DNA of 64,000 nt from a virus: positions 1 to 64,000 of IMG/VR virus record IMGVR_UViG_3300024329_000007. One strand, given 5' to 3'. A program made the position numbers and the translations under genes. The notes under the pieces are model-generated. The model worked only from the letters and a program-made list of their open reading frames with translations. It was not told where the DNA came from and did not search any database. Below, in pieces: positions 32,805 to 41,556 of this stretch; within the stretch, counting starts at the first letter, position 1, and each line of letters begins with the position of its first letter.

Positions 32805-33699
32805 TCAAAAAAGAATCTAAATCATCATCCGTACTAACTTTAGAATCTGTACTTGCAGTTGTAGTTGCAGAACCTGCAGTTTCTGCTACTTTAGCTGGTG
32901 CTGGTTTTTCTTCTTTCTTTGCAGATCCGGTTATGGCTGCAATAGACTCTCCTGGGTTAAGGTACATACGAAGTACATCGTTAACAAAGCTACGCATATC
33001 TTCATCCCATGCTCTGTAGTCATAGTTAGCTAATGATGGTGCATTGTCTAATTCTGTTTTGATCGTCGCCATTGTCTCTTTATTTCTTTCAGCTGGTGCA
33101 TCTTCTAAGATAATTGCTGATTTACTTGCAGAGAATTTAGACTTGTCATAGTTGTTGTATTCACCTTGTCTTGTGATAATCAACTCAAAGTTCTTTCCTT
33201 CAAAAAGGTCAAATACTTGTGTTGGCTCCCCAAAGTCTGGTTTTAATTCAGCATCGATCTTCTCTTTGATCTTATACCCGAATTTAAATACTTTGTACTG
33301 TCCTTCTAAATCTGGATTTTGTGGATCCTTTACGATTTTAATAAGTGCATAATACTGCTGACGTCTTTTCAGTTTCTCAGATGCCTTACGGTCAACTGCT
33401 GAGTCAGACTTTCTTAATTTCCAAAATACGTCTGCAATAGGACATTTCTCTCCGATTGTTGATGGACTGTCTACTAATTTACCATCTCCTGAAGAGTTAG
33501 TTAACCAGTGGACATATTTTTGGATTAGTGAGTTACGAGGGTTTTCTGGATTAGGTACAAAACGTATTAATGCTTTGTAAGTTCCGTCTTTACCATCGTC
33601 TGCTGTTGGTTTGTAAATCTCATTTGTTGAGTTACTTGTTTGTACTTGGTGAGTTTCTACGTCTTCTACGCCCAAGTTAAAAATGTCAAAATCTGCCAT
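32788..33699 (-). CDS. 32: Single-stranded DNA-binding protein gp32
   Basis: Coats ssDNA and organises replication and recombination. The 303-residue product contains the gp32 core strands TYKALIRFVPNPENPRNSLIQKYVHWLT, then GEKCPIADVFWKLR, and a C-terminal low-complexity Ala/Pro/Thr linker ending in the acidic tip STDDDLDSFLNDLDI that binds partners. The T4 zinc-finger pattern (one His, three Cys) is absent; only a single Cys is seen in that region, so the core is likely zinc-free. The gene is preceded by an 85-base spacer and heads the gp32-gp61-uvsY-uvsW block. Confidence 0.9.
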   Translation of the reverse strand: MADFDIFNLGVEDVETHQVQTSNSTNEIYKPTADDGKDGTYKALIRFVPNPENPRNSLIQKYVHWLTNSSGDGKLVDSPSTIGEKCPIADVFWKLRKSDSAVDRKASEKLKRRQQYYALIKIVKDPQNPDLEGQYKVFKFGYKIKEKIDAELKPDFGEPTQVFDLFEGKNFELIITRQGEYNNYDKSKFSASKSAIILEDAPAERNKETMATIKTELDNAPSLANYDYRAWDEDMRSFVNDVLRMYLNPGESIAAITGSAKKEEKPAPAKVAETAGSATTTASTDSKVSTDDDLDSFLNDLDI

Positions 33700-33784
33700 A
33701 ATTCCTTTAAATTGTTTAATTGTTTAATACTTGAAATAACTTTAATGTCCTTTCATTCCTTATAGTATGCTACTTTATTTAGTT

Positions 33785-33967
33785 TCAAATAGTTTGCAAT
33801 GTTAATATCGTACTTTCATTTTCTCTCCATCTACCGTCCTTAAGCTTAAGCAGCCCTGCCTTGTGTAGTAATGTATCACGCTCAATTGCAGTGATTTTAT
33901 TATCTTTCACCATTTTTATTAGGACTCTGTCTAGACTGAGAAAGTCAGTAGTAACTAACATATACAA
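33785..33967 (-). CDS. 60-residue protein of unknown function
   Basis: Begins MYMLVTTDFLSLDRVLIKM and ends NESTILTLQTI, with a basic middle (RDTLLHKAGLLKLKDGRW). A short helix plus strands fold is plausible. It lies between the RuvC-like gene and gp32, 30 bases after a GATATATAA element, and the reading frame has the A-rich leader typical of this phage. Size alone makes it uncertain. A second start at the internal Met (MLVTTD) is possible. Confidence 0.5.
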   Translation of the reverse strand: MYMLVTTDFLSLDRVLIKMVKDNKITAIERDTLLHKAGLLKLKDGRWRENESTILTLQTI

Positions 33968-33997
33968 GTTATTTTAATTGTTTAAGTAACATATAGG

Positions 33998-34006
33998 TTA
34001 TATATC
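33998..34006 (-). promoter_or_regulatory. Candidate late promoter element GATATATAA
   Basis: Minus-strand TTAGATATATAACC in the 157-base spacer after the RuvC-like gene, about 30 bases before the 60-residue gene. The same spacer holds a small hairpin AAGCC-TACT-GGCTT (about 34077-34090) without a T-run, so I do not call it a terminator; nothing else was seen there. Confidence 0.38.
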
Positions 34007-34124
34007 TAAGTTTAAAATTGTTTCTAAATTAGCTTAAAAAAATTAATTTGAAAAAAAGTTGAAATAGTTTGGAACAAAGCCAGTAGGCTTGCATATAAGT
34101 AATGTATTTAAAGGAAAGATAAGG

Positions 34125-34775
34125 TTAGTTCAGAGCGTTAGCAGTATAAGCTACAAGATAGCAAGCATCAATAAGGTCATCAAAAGGTTTAGGCACCTTT
34201 TTCCCAGTTTCAATTTCCCTAACATATTTATAGAAAGAGCTTTTAAGCAGAGACTTGTCATTAGCGGTATTTGCTTTAAAGGCATCAAATAATTGTAGCT
34301 TACTCATATTACCTTTACCTGCAAACTTCTTAAGAGAGGTTGGAGCTACAGTCAAGATATCTTCCGGCTTTAAAGTCTTTATCATCTTTAATTTTAAAAT
34401 AGCAGCACCTGCTGCCATGTCAATCATATTATTAGTTCCCATTTTAGAACCATAAGAAGAGCCTTCAAATGCAATAGTAAATCCATCAGATTCAAATGTA
34501 TTCTGTGCAATTAAATTAAGAATATCATCAGCCATCCTGTCATATCTTTTAACTTTAGCTAATTCTGATTTTGAATAATCTTTATTACTTGTGAAATCTG
34601 GCTGAGCCACTAATGTGACATCTGGTAAAATGCTAATTTCTTCCTGCATTTTTTGTTCAGCCTTAGTACCTGATTTAGGCTTAAGATAACTTATAAAGTG
34701 ATACACTTTACTTTTATCATTCCAGATACAAATACCTGGTGAGTTTAATGAGAAGTCTACTCCTATAAAATTCAT
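34125..34775 (-). CDS. RuvC-like Holliday junction resolvase / RNase H-fold nuclease
   Basis: A 216-residue RNase H-fold nuclease. The acidic triad or tetrad is spaced as in RuvC: D7 (FIGVDFSL), E104 (IAFEGSSYG), and D199/D200/D203 (KPFDDLIDACYL) near the C-terminus. PTSLKKFAGKGNMSK recalls the basic loop of RuvC-type resolvases that binds the junction. It may replace T4 endonuclease VII (gp49) for debranching before packaging. It abuts the small capsid-targeted candidate gene and precedes the gp32 block, at the border between structural and replication genes. Confidence 0.82.
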   Translation of the reverse strand: MNFIGVDFSLNSPGICIWNDKSKVYHFISYLKPKSGTKAEQKMQEEISILPDVTLVAQPDFTSNKDYSKSELAKVKRYDRMADDILNLIAQNTFESDGFTIAFEGSSYGSKMGTNNMIDMAAGAAILKLKMIKTLKPEDILTVAPTSLKKFAGKGNMSKLQLFDAFKANTANDKSLLKSSFYKYVREIETGKKVPKPFDDLIDACYLVAYTANALN

Positions 34776-35150
34776 TTAAATTCTTTTACCCATTGCAGCA
34801 CCAAGAGCGGCACCAACTAATCTGGAAGTTAATAAATCGTAAAAAATACCTTTTTGAATTCCTAAAACTTTAGCAATAACCTTTCCAATTGATTTACCTA
34901 ATGCAAATCCAGCTAAACCACCTATAATAGAACCTAGAATACCTTCATTAGTCATCTCTTCATTTAAACGATCTAAATCATAAGTACCATCCTTTCTTTT
35001 ATATTCAGCTTCAAATGCTTCAATAGCCGCATCTACTTCAGCTTCTAATTCTGGAGTCCACTCTTCTTGTAAGCCCTCTTTGACTAAAGAATAGTCCTGC
35101 TCACTAATTTCGTTTTCTACTAAATAATCGTTAAATGTTTTCATATTCAT
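34776..35150 (-). CDS. Candidate capsid-internal protein with glycine zipper (124 aa)
   Basis: Starts MNMKTFNDYLVE|N; from the second Met the peptide MKTFNDYLVE is the closest in the window to the T4 targeting sequence MKTYQEFIAE. Further xxE sites follow at E17 and E25. The C-terminal part has two glycine-zipper segments (GSIIGGLAGFALGKSIGK and LVGAALGAAMGKRI) of the kind that insert in or cross membranes. This suggests an ejected, membrane-active protein, for instance in DNA entry, but that is inference. A GATATATAC element lies 16 bases upstream. Confidence 0.65.
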   Translation of the reverse strand: MNMKTFNDYLVENEISEQDYSLVKEGLQEEWTPELEAEVDAAIEAFEAEYKRKDGTYDLDRLNEEMTNEGILGSIIGGLAGFALGKSIGKVIAKVLGIQKGIFYDLLTSRLVGAALGAAMGKRI

Positions 35151-35165
35151 AATATTTTTTATAAA

Positions 35166-35174
35166 GTATATATC
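35166..35174 (-). promoter_or_regulatory. Candidate late promoter element GATATATAC
   Basis: Minus-strand AAGATATATACTTTATAAAAAA just before the glycine-zipper gene. It differs in the last base from the commoner GATATATAA. Two overlapping TATA-like strings are present. Confidence 0.33.
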
Positions 35175-35177
35175 TTT

Positions 35178-35729
35178 TTATTCTATTTCTAGTCTAAGAT
35201 CTAGTTTATTGTAAAAAAATGAAACCTCAAATGTATTAAACTCTGCTACGTTCTGTGCCATATTAAGACTTAATTCATTTATTGAGTTCATAATCGGTTT
35301 TTGAAATTCCATATATGCAACAGAAGCTCCCTCGGCATCTAAAATTCTTAATGTTAAAGGCTGAGTATAAGGTTCTTTTGTACTTCTTGCATAATAATAA
35401 AGCAATGTGTCCATCATAATCCAATAATTAATAAAACCATCTAATAATTGCATGGTCACTGTAAATTCTCTTTGAATTGTATTTTGAATTGGAACTGCTC
35501 CCCTGTGATACCTTGTGGTTCCATCATTATCAGCTTGAGTAATTGGATCAAAAGAAATTCCTGGCACATTAATACCCTGTATAGAATAATTAATATAATC
35601 AATAGGCTCTGCTAATAAAGATCCCGGAATTCTATTTAAATACGATTTGTATTTATTTGCAACTTCTTCTGGTACAAATTTTCTAGGAAATCTAAAATCA
35701 TAAAGGTTATTTCTGCTATTTAAAATCAT
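35178..35729 (-). CDS. Tail tube-like or tube-baseplate junction protein (183 aa)
   Basis: A 183-residue protein with an N-terminal basic-aromatic arm (NNLYDFRFPRKFVPEEV) and a beta-rich core: INVPGISFDP, QREFTVTMQLLDGFINYWIMMDTLLYYY, TLRILDAEGASVAYMEFQ and EFNTFEVSFFYNKLDLRLEI. This recalls the gp19/gp54 tube fold of T4-like phages, where long strands and a helix pack into hexameric rings. Which of these it is cannot be told. It closes the structural run, 13 bases after the 821-residue gene. Confidence 0.5.
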   Translation of the reverse strand: MILNSRNNLYDFRFPRKFVPEEVANKYKSYLNRIPGSLLAEPIDYINYSIQGINVPGISFDPITQADNDGTTRYHRGAVPIQNTIQREFTVTMQLLDGFINYWIMMDTLLYYYARSTKEPYTQPLTLRILDAEGASVAYMEFQKPIMNSINELSLNMAQNVAEFNTFEVSFFYNKLDLRLEIE

Positions 35730-35742
35730 AATATCTTATATC

Positions 35743-38208
35743 TTAAAGAAGATTGTCGTTTTTAAAATCATCAGAGCTAAAACCAGTATTTTGGCCTCTA
35801 GCACCACTTCCTCCGCCGCCGCTTCTACCGCTTCTAGGTGATTTTTTAGGATTTCCATAACTACTTCTATCCGGTTCGTATTGTAGAGGAGGTCCTTTTA
35901 CAAAGTTAACTCCAGAAGGCCCGACTTTAACAGGCTTTACATTATCTTTAGGATTTACAAATTTTGGACCCGAGTTCCCTTTAATTGAAGCAGTTGCTCC
36001 AGTTTCACTTATAGACGCCACCGACGGTGTTGGTGGTAAATCTTCTTCAGCTACAGTTCCAGGATCTTCTGGCGCTGGCGTCGGTGCCGGTGTCGGCGTT
36101 GGCGTTGGCGCCACATCTGGCGTTGGTATTGGTTTTGGTGTTGGTGCTACCGGAAGGTTTGCAACCCATCTACCACTTGTAATCATAGTCTCATCAGTAC
36201 CATTATCCATACTTATATAAAAAGTTCTAGAACGAAGGCCTCTAATAGCAACTGCATTAGCTTCACTTAATTTAAAAAGAACTTCACCGTCTCCCATATT
36301 AACAGACTTATCTATTATATGATTAAATTTTAATTTATTTTTACCATCGACAAACGATAATACAATATTTTCTACATTATTTAAAGGTATATTAATAATA
36401 TCACCAGTTTTATTTTTAGCTAATTTAAACTTTAAATAAGTACTGAATGGCGGTATTACAATCAATAAGTTAGCACTTGAAGTATAAGGCTTACTATCAA
36501 CTTCTTCTAATCCACCTTCTACTTGTTGCATTCCACTTGAGCCCACAACAACGTTATATCTTTCTATAAATGCCGGAACTTTTTTAATACTTCTAGCTGG
36601 CATCATATTAGAAATTAAACTACCTACTTTTCTATTAGTTGAAATGTTAGGAAGAATATTATAAACCTCAGTTAATGTATTGTTACCATTAATGTTTACC
36701 TTCTGCAATCTTTTACCGTATCTACCAGCTTGTGCAGTTGTTATGCTAGCTCGTTTTACTATTTGTGTATTATCAGTTTGATTCCAAATTCTCATAGTTA
36801 CATCTATTGAAAAATTAACTGCAACGTTTGAATTAATTATAACAGGTCTAAAAACAATAGGAGTATCAAAATCTTCATATTGTGAATATGTTGTACTAAA
36901 TGTTTTAATATTAGAAACACCTACTTGTTCAAAAACATCAACATCAAACATTACCATAATATCATCACCGCTAAGTTGAATTTTATCTAATAAGTATCTT
37001 TCAAAACCAGCAGTACTTCCATCTCTTTCACCATATAATCTAAAATAATCTCCGTCAGTAGCATCTTCAACCACTACAGTAAAATCTTGAAATTCATCTT
37101 CTCTAGAAATAGTAAATTTATTTTCTTCAGCAGTGTGTATAAAATCAAATTCAGTACTTGACTCTATTCTAGAAATCAATTTAAAATTAATACCATAATT
37201 ACTATCTGCTTTTAAATCAGAAGAACCTATAGATCCATCTCCAAAAAACCTATTTAAAAACTCTGTATTTTGGTTAACTAAAGTAGGAACTTTAACTTCG
37301 ATAAATTTAGCAAATAAAGTTTCTCCTAAAACAAAAGGCCTAGGATTAGCTAATTCGTAATTAGATGAGTTTAAATAAACTAATTGTGTAAGATTATTTT
37401 CTACACCGGATTCTCTTTCTGCTAAAACTTGAAATAAAAACCCTTCATAACCCCTAGATGCAAAACTATATCCACTTCTTAAGTGTAATCTAATAGTATC
37501 ATATTTAATATAATTAATATTAGCAGTGTTGTCTACTTGAGAATTTAAAACATCAGTTTCATTAGAACCATTCCAGTTTGGATTATTATTTAAATAATTA
37601 TAAGCATCGTATGCTCCAGTAGAATCATAACCAATAAGTGCATATCTATTCGCGTCATTTAAATGTTTAACTGCGTGAAATCTACCTAGTATTTGATTTA
37701 TATCATTACCTGCATTTTCATCTGGATTTGCAAAAAGAGGGTTAGCCCTACTTGCTACTGTAATTTTACCACCAATTAAATTATCTGCTTTATATTCAAC
37801 TTGTCCATTCTGAGTTGGTGTATAAGTTGCAATATATGTCACTGGTGAATAACTATAAACACCCAATGCTCCTGTAATTTCAAAACTAGATTGCTCTGCT
37901 AATGATAATCCAGATAAATCAAATTTATAAGTTTTACCATTCTGTAAAAGAAGAGTTCTTCCAGCAAAATTTTCTATAGACAAATAACCTGATGCTGAAG
38001 TAACATCAAAGTTAACCACGTTACCACCCAATTCACTTATTAGGTGTCTTTTTTGTGTAGAGTCACCTTGTACTGTATCTATAAATTTAACTTCACTACC
38101 ATTGTCATCTACTTCTATCTGATATGCAGAAGGATTACTTTGATCGTGATAGATAAATTCAATTAGTACGTCGTTATCTATTCTATAATATGCTGAAGAT
38201 TGTGCCAT
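35743..38208 (-). CDS. Virion-associated protein with Pro-Thr-rich linker (821 aa)
   Basis: Function unknown. Residues 1-690 look like a chain of beta-sandwich domains (many alternating strands and N, S, G). A linker rich in TPTPTPAPTPAP sits around 690-715 and the C-terminus is basic and glycine-rich (SGRSGGGGSGARG) ending DDFKNDNLL. The same type of linker occurs in the collagen-like fibre gene upstream, suggesting a surface fibre or decoration protein. GC content rises locally because of the proline codons. No signal peptide, so assembly on the virion from the cytoplasm is likely. Confidence 0.6.
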   Translation of the reverse strand: MAQSSAYYRIDNDVLIEFIYHDQSNPSAYQIEVDDNGSEVKFIDTVQGDSTQKRHLISELGGNVVNFDVTSASGYLSIENFAGRTLLLQNGKTYKFDLSGLSLAEQSSFEITGALGVYSYSPVTYIATYTPTQNGQVEYKADNLIGGKITVASRANPLFANPDENAGNDINQILGRFHAVKHLNDANRYALIGYDSTGAYDAYNYLNNNPNWNGSNETDVLNSQVDNTANINYIKYDTIRLHLRSGYSFASRGYEGFLFQVLAERESGVENNLTQLVYLNSSNYELANPRPFVLGETLFAKFIEVKVPTLVNQNTEFLNRFFGDGSIGSSDLKADSNYGINFKLISRIESSTEFDFIHTAEENKFTISREDEFQDFTVVVEDATDGDYFRLYGERDGSTAGFERYLLDKIQLSGDDIMVMFDVDVFEQVGVSNIKTFSTTYSQYEDFDTPIVFRPVIINSNVAVNFSIDVTMRIWNQTDNTQIVKRASITTAQAGRYGKRLQKVNINGNNTLTEVYNILPNISTNRKVGSLISNMMPARSIKKVPAFIERYNVVVGSSGMQQVEGGLEEVDSKPYTSSANLLIVIPPFSTYLKFKLAKNKTGDIINIPLNNVENIVLSFVDGKNKLKFNHIIDKSVNMGDGEVLFKLSEANAVAIRGLRSRTFYISMDNGTDETMITSGRWVANLPVAPTPKPIPTPDVAPTPTPTPAPTPAPEDPGTVAEEDLPPTPSVASISETGATASIKGNSGPKFVNPKDNVKPVKVGPSGVNFVKGPPLQYEPDRSSYGNPKKSPRSGRSGGGGSGARGQNTGFSSDDFKNDNLL
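36071..36112. repeat. GC-rich hexamer repeat coding Pro-Thr linker
   Basis: A run of GGCGTT/GGCGTC/GGTGTC-like hexamers on the plus strand (minus strand codes Pro-Thr/Pro-Ala). Related to the longer array at 39367-39437. Confidence 0.7.
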
Positions 38209-38220
38209 AATTTTTTATAT

Positions 38221-39027
38221 TTAAAACCTCAACCACTTAGGTGACCAATATACTCCTAAACCAATAGAAGGGCCAGTACTAATTACTTGATTATTATTTA
38301 AGTTTATTCCATACCCAACTCCTATTCCGATAGACCAACCAGATTTTTTTTCATATCTTTGGTTTAGTTTAGTATTTATCAGGTTTATATTTTCAATATC
38401 AGAGATAATTAATCCAGGATATGTTGTTGATAATTTAAGTCTATTTGAACCTTCTACGTTTTCAATTGCTGCACTTAAAGATAATGTTTGATCTATATTA
38501 AATTGACTCTCACCTATTATATAGAATTTACCACCACTAAATCTAACAGTAGAAGAACCTGTTAATGTTCTAGTATTCCCTTTGCTAAATATATCAAACT
38601 TATTGTACTTTATTTCACTTGTAGTAGAATCAATCTCCACGACGCTAGTTGATGCTAATAAACTATCTTTAATTGCAAGTTCAGCAGAAATCAAAGTATT
38701 TACTTCATTTAAATCTTTATTTAAATTAAGAGCATTTGTATACTTTTTAATCATGTCTTTCTGATCGTCTTTTAGGTTTATTATATCAAATTCATAACTT
38801 CTAATCGTGCTAATTAACTCACCAGTTCCGGTTTTATAAATTTCTATAGAGTCTTTAGAAGCTAAATAATTATTAAAGTTTCTATCTGAAGTTTCTTGTG
38901 TAGTTTTTAAATCTCTTTTAAGTTTTTCAGTCTGTTCACATTGTCTTAAAAATAATAAAACGAAAAGAACACCTAGTACAAAACCAAGTGTGCTTTTATT
39001 AGATAATATTTTTTTTAATTTATTCAT
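38221..39027 (-). CDS. Membrane-anchored coiled-coil protein with outer-membrane-like C-terminus (268 aa)
   Basis: A short basic N-terminus (MNKLKKILSNK) precedes one membrane segment (TLGFVLGVLFVLLFL, residues 13-27), then a long helical, charged region to about 125, strands to 220, and a C-terminus GWSIGIGVGYGINLN...GPSIGLGVYWSPKWLRF ending in Phe, as in outer-membrane barrel strands. This layout could bridge inner and outer membranes, as spanins do during lysis, in a Bacteroidota host. It resembles small Bacteroidota-phage proteins I know only as uncharacterised. It sits between fibre genes; no endolysin is visible nearby. Confidence 0.6.
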   Translation of the reverse strand: MNKLKKILSNKSTLGFVLGVLFVLLFLRQCEQTEKLKRDLKTTQETSDRNFNNYLASKDSIEIYKTGTGELISTIRSYEFDIINLKDDQKDMIKKYTNALNLNKDLNEVNTLISAELAIKDSLLASTSVVEIDSTTSEIKYNKFDIFSKGNTRTLTGSSTVRFSGGKFYIIGESQFNIDQTLSLSAAIENVEGSNRLKLSTTYPGLIISDIENINLINTKLNQRYEKKSGWSIGIGVGYGINLNNNQVISTGPSIGLGVYWSPKWLRF

Positions 39028-39044
39028 TATTTACTTTTTAATTA

Positions 39045-41555
39045 CTAAACCATTGTTGTATTTAATTGTATTTGTTTAAATTCTACATCTAATTGAGAAT
39101 AATCTACACGATCAAATCCATCTGCATGTTTAATTACAGCATTCTCAGGAATTTCATCAGACATTACACCTTGGAATAATCCAACTCCGTGTACTAAGTC
39201 CTTATATTCAAAACTATATATGTTTAACCCACTTGGCGATTCACCAATTTTAGTTATATTCTTCTTTAATCTTCTATCAGACGTGGTTTTTGTTGGGCTG
39301 GTACTGCCTGGTGAGACTAGAGGAATTGGCGACGGTGATGGTGTTCCTGGTGGAGATACTACGATCGGCGTTGGCGTTGGTGTTGGCGTCGGCGTTGGTG
39401 TCGGCGTTGGTGTTGGCGTCGGCGTCGGTGTTGGTGACGGAGACGGATTAAGTACAACAGGGTTTTTCGGCCCCGGCGTCACTGGCGCTGGCGTCGGTAC
39501 CGGTGACGGCGAAATAGGCGATGGTGATCCTGGAGTCGGCGTTATTATCTGAGTATTACTTAATGTTTCATTATAGGTTGCTAATCTTTCATTTTGATTA
39601 AAAACTTCATAAGATTTATCATTCGTTGGATATGTAAAGTTATAATACAACATGACGGCATAAAGGCCATCAGGTGTTGTAGTTTTCCAATCAAAATCCT
39701 CAACATTTAAAAAGTCAGCCTCTATCTCATCTGCTAACAGCACCCCTGGAGTTGATCCGAAAACAGTAGATTGATTTTCTTCACCAAAACCATCGTTAAT
39801 TACAATTGTTGTAGGCTTTTTCTTAGCTATGTTAAAATAATTACCACCTGGCGGTATTGCACCCCAATATTCTTCGGTGTAATTATCTTCGAAACCATCT
39901 GTATTTTTAAAACCATCTATTTGAATCATTATTGGAAATAATATCCAATGTGCCGCGGCATTTCTATATGGCCAATAGATTGGTGATGGGAAAACAGCTA
40001 CCCTACCTTTTATGTTTTGAGCCATTTGTGAGCCACTTGCAGGCGTATTGTCAGCACCATATTCTCCATTTAAATTCATACCATTACTATAATGGATAGT
40101 ATTTAAAGGTGCTGGCATGTAATTTATTTGACCCGATGCTGTAACTTGGTGGCCAATTTTAGTATATGTAATTTTACTTTTTGAAGGTCTTATTGCCATC
40201 CTAAGTGCTTGTGCATTAACTAATGTCTGGTTTTGGTTACTAACTTTTTTATGTACTCTAAATTGATTAGTAGATGTTAACCAGGTAGCATCAAGAAATC
40301 TAACCCATGAGTTAGATGCAAATGCAGAATCAGTATTACCATCTAAAGCAAGGTCACCAAAATCTGAAGTTGTACTAGGTTGATAAAAATAATCATCAAT
40401 TCTTCTTTGGCTTTTAGGAGTACCTTCATTTGGCGCGTCTAATTCGCCAGCGCCTAATGAGCCACCTTCATCTGCTTTATACAAAATACCACGACCGGAT
40501 TCATTAATTTGCAAATCTCCTAGCAGCTCTGTAGTATTTTTAATAGATATTGCATTATCAGTAGTTGAAAAACCATCACCTATTGAAACATTTACTGAAA
40601 CTAGTTCAGTTCCACCAGCATACATTCTTAATACATCTTCATCAGGTGCTTCTTCTGCAGTAATATAAGTATCTTGATCGGCATCAATTAATCCACCTAA
40701 ACCTCTCCAATCAGAACCATGTCGACCCTCAAATTGATCAGTATCAGTATTAAACCTAATTTGACCCTGGTTGGTATCTAAAGTTCTTTCGGCAGTAGTA
40801 CCAGCCGGCAGGCGAATTGACGAAGTATTCGTCCAAACAGATTTAGCATAAAACAAAGTTTCAAGATCAAATTCCACGTTATGTACATTAAGACTGTTAA
40901 CCGTATCATGAAATTTAATAACGCCATTCCCTGGGTCTATATCTATAGTTAACCCTTGTGAACTTAATTGTATATCATTTTCAGCTGAAAGATTAATGCT
41001 ATTTACAGCGATTTGAAAAGCTAATTCACTTGTAGCAGATCCAAAATCTTTTTTAAATCCAAAAGTATCAACGCTATTTATTATATCGTGAGTAAAATTT
41101 AAAACTTTATCTGGTGCAATTCTAAAAGATTTAAAATGATCATACTCTCCTGGATCTAATTCTAACGTAATTCTAGCATTTGCTGTAGTTTCACCAGTAA
41201 GATCTTGTCCAGAACCACCCTCATTAAAAGTTGAATCTCCAAGCCATAAGGCTGACGCACTAGCGTCTCCATCTAATTTTGGTTTAAGTATATGTGAATT
41301 ATTTGAAACATTAGTTACGCGCTCCCATGGAGTATCTGAGACTCCAGGATCACCTTGGTCACCTTTAGTTCCAATTTCACCCTTTTCACCTTTAACACCA
41401 GTTGCACCTTCGGCACCTTGTTGTCCCTTAATTCCTTGTATACCCTGTGGACCTCCTCCATTAATTAAAATTTGATCAAAGTTATAATTGATCTTTTCAA
41501 ACTTTATAGAGTCTGAATCGCTTGGGTGTAAAATCTCTTTTATATTGATTGCCAT
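39045..41555 (-). CDS. Collagen-like tail fibre with S74 chaperone domain (836 aa)
   Basis: Probable receptor-binding fibre. After an N-terminal attachment motif (INIKEILHPSDS...INYNFDQIL) comes a collagen-like Gly-X-Y stretch at about 34-72 (GPQGIQGIKGQQGAEGATG). The middle is beta-rich shaft and a head-like region. A long Pro-Thr/Pro-Ser linker follows, and the last 78 residues (SDRRLKKNITKIG from residue 759) are an intramolecular chaperone autoprotease of the peptidase S74 family, which drives trimerisation and then cleaves itself off near the SD. The linker DNA is a GC-rich hexamer array that may vary in length. Confidence 0.85.
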   Translation of the reverse strand: MAINIKEILHPSDSDSIKFEKINYNFDQILINGGGPQGIQGIKGQQGAEGATGVKGEKGEIGTKGDQGDPGVSDTPWERVTNVSNNSHILKPKLDGDASASALWLGDSTFNEGGSGQDLTGETTANARITLELDPGEYDHFKSFRIAPDKVLNFTHDIINSVDTFGFKKDFGSATSELAFQIAVNSINLSAENDIQLSSQGLTIDIDPGNGVIKFHDTVNSLNVHNVEFDLETLFYAKSVWTNTSSIRLPAGTTAERTLDTNQGQIRFNTDTDQFEGRHGSDWRGLGGLIDADQDTYITAEEAPDEDVLRMYAGGTELVSVNVSIGDGFSTTDNAISIKNTTELLGDLQINESGRGILYKADEGGSLGAGELDAPNEGTPKSQRRIDDYFYQPSTTSDFGDLALDGNTDSAFASNSWVRFLDATWLTSTNQFRVHKKVSNQNQTLVNAQALRMAIRPSKSKITYTKIGHQVTASGQINYMPAPLNTIHYSNGMNLNGEYGADNTPASGSQMAQNIKGRVAVFPSPIYWPYRNAAAHWILFPIMIQIDGFKNTDGFEDNYTEEYWGAIPPGGNYFNIAKKKPTTIVINDGFGEENQSTVFGSTPGVLLADEIEADFLNVEDFDWKTTTPDGLYAVMLYYNFTYPTNDKSYEVFNQNERLATYNETLSNTQIITPTPGSPSPISPSPVPTPAPVTPGPKNPVVLNPSPSPTPTPTPTPTPTPTPTPTPTPTPIVVSPPGTPSPSPIPLVSPGSTSPTKTTSDRRLKKNITKIGESPSGLNIYSFEYKDLVHGVGLFQGVMSDEIPENAVIKHADGFDRVDYSQLDVEFKQIQLNTTMV
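39367..39437. repeat. GC-rich hexamer array coding a (Pro-Thr)n linker
   Basis: About 12 consecutive hexamers of the forms GGCGTT, GGTGTT and GGCGTC on the plus strand. Synonymous differences between units slow slippage but do not stop it. It joins the fibre body to the S74 chaperone region. Confidence 0.85.
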
Positions 41556-41556
41556 A

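Noticed and set aside
34077-34090. Hairpin AAGCC-TACT-GGCTT after the RuvC-like gene as a terminator
   Set aside because: The stem is only 5 bp (7 with a bulge) and no T-run follows on the minus strand.
39220-39552. Plus-strand 110-residue frame rich in Gly-Val repeats
   Set aside because: It is the antisense shadow of the Pro-Thr hexamer array in the fibre gene; no independent start signals or family features.
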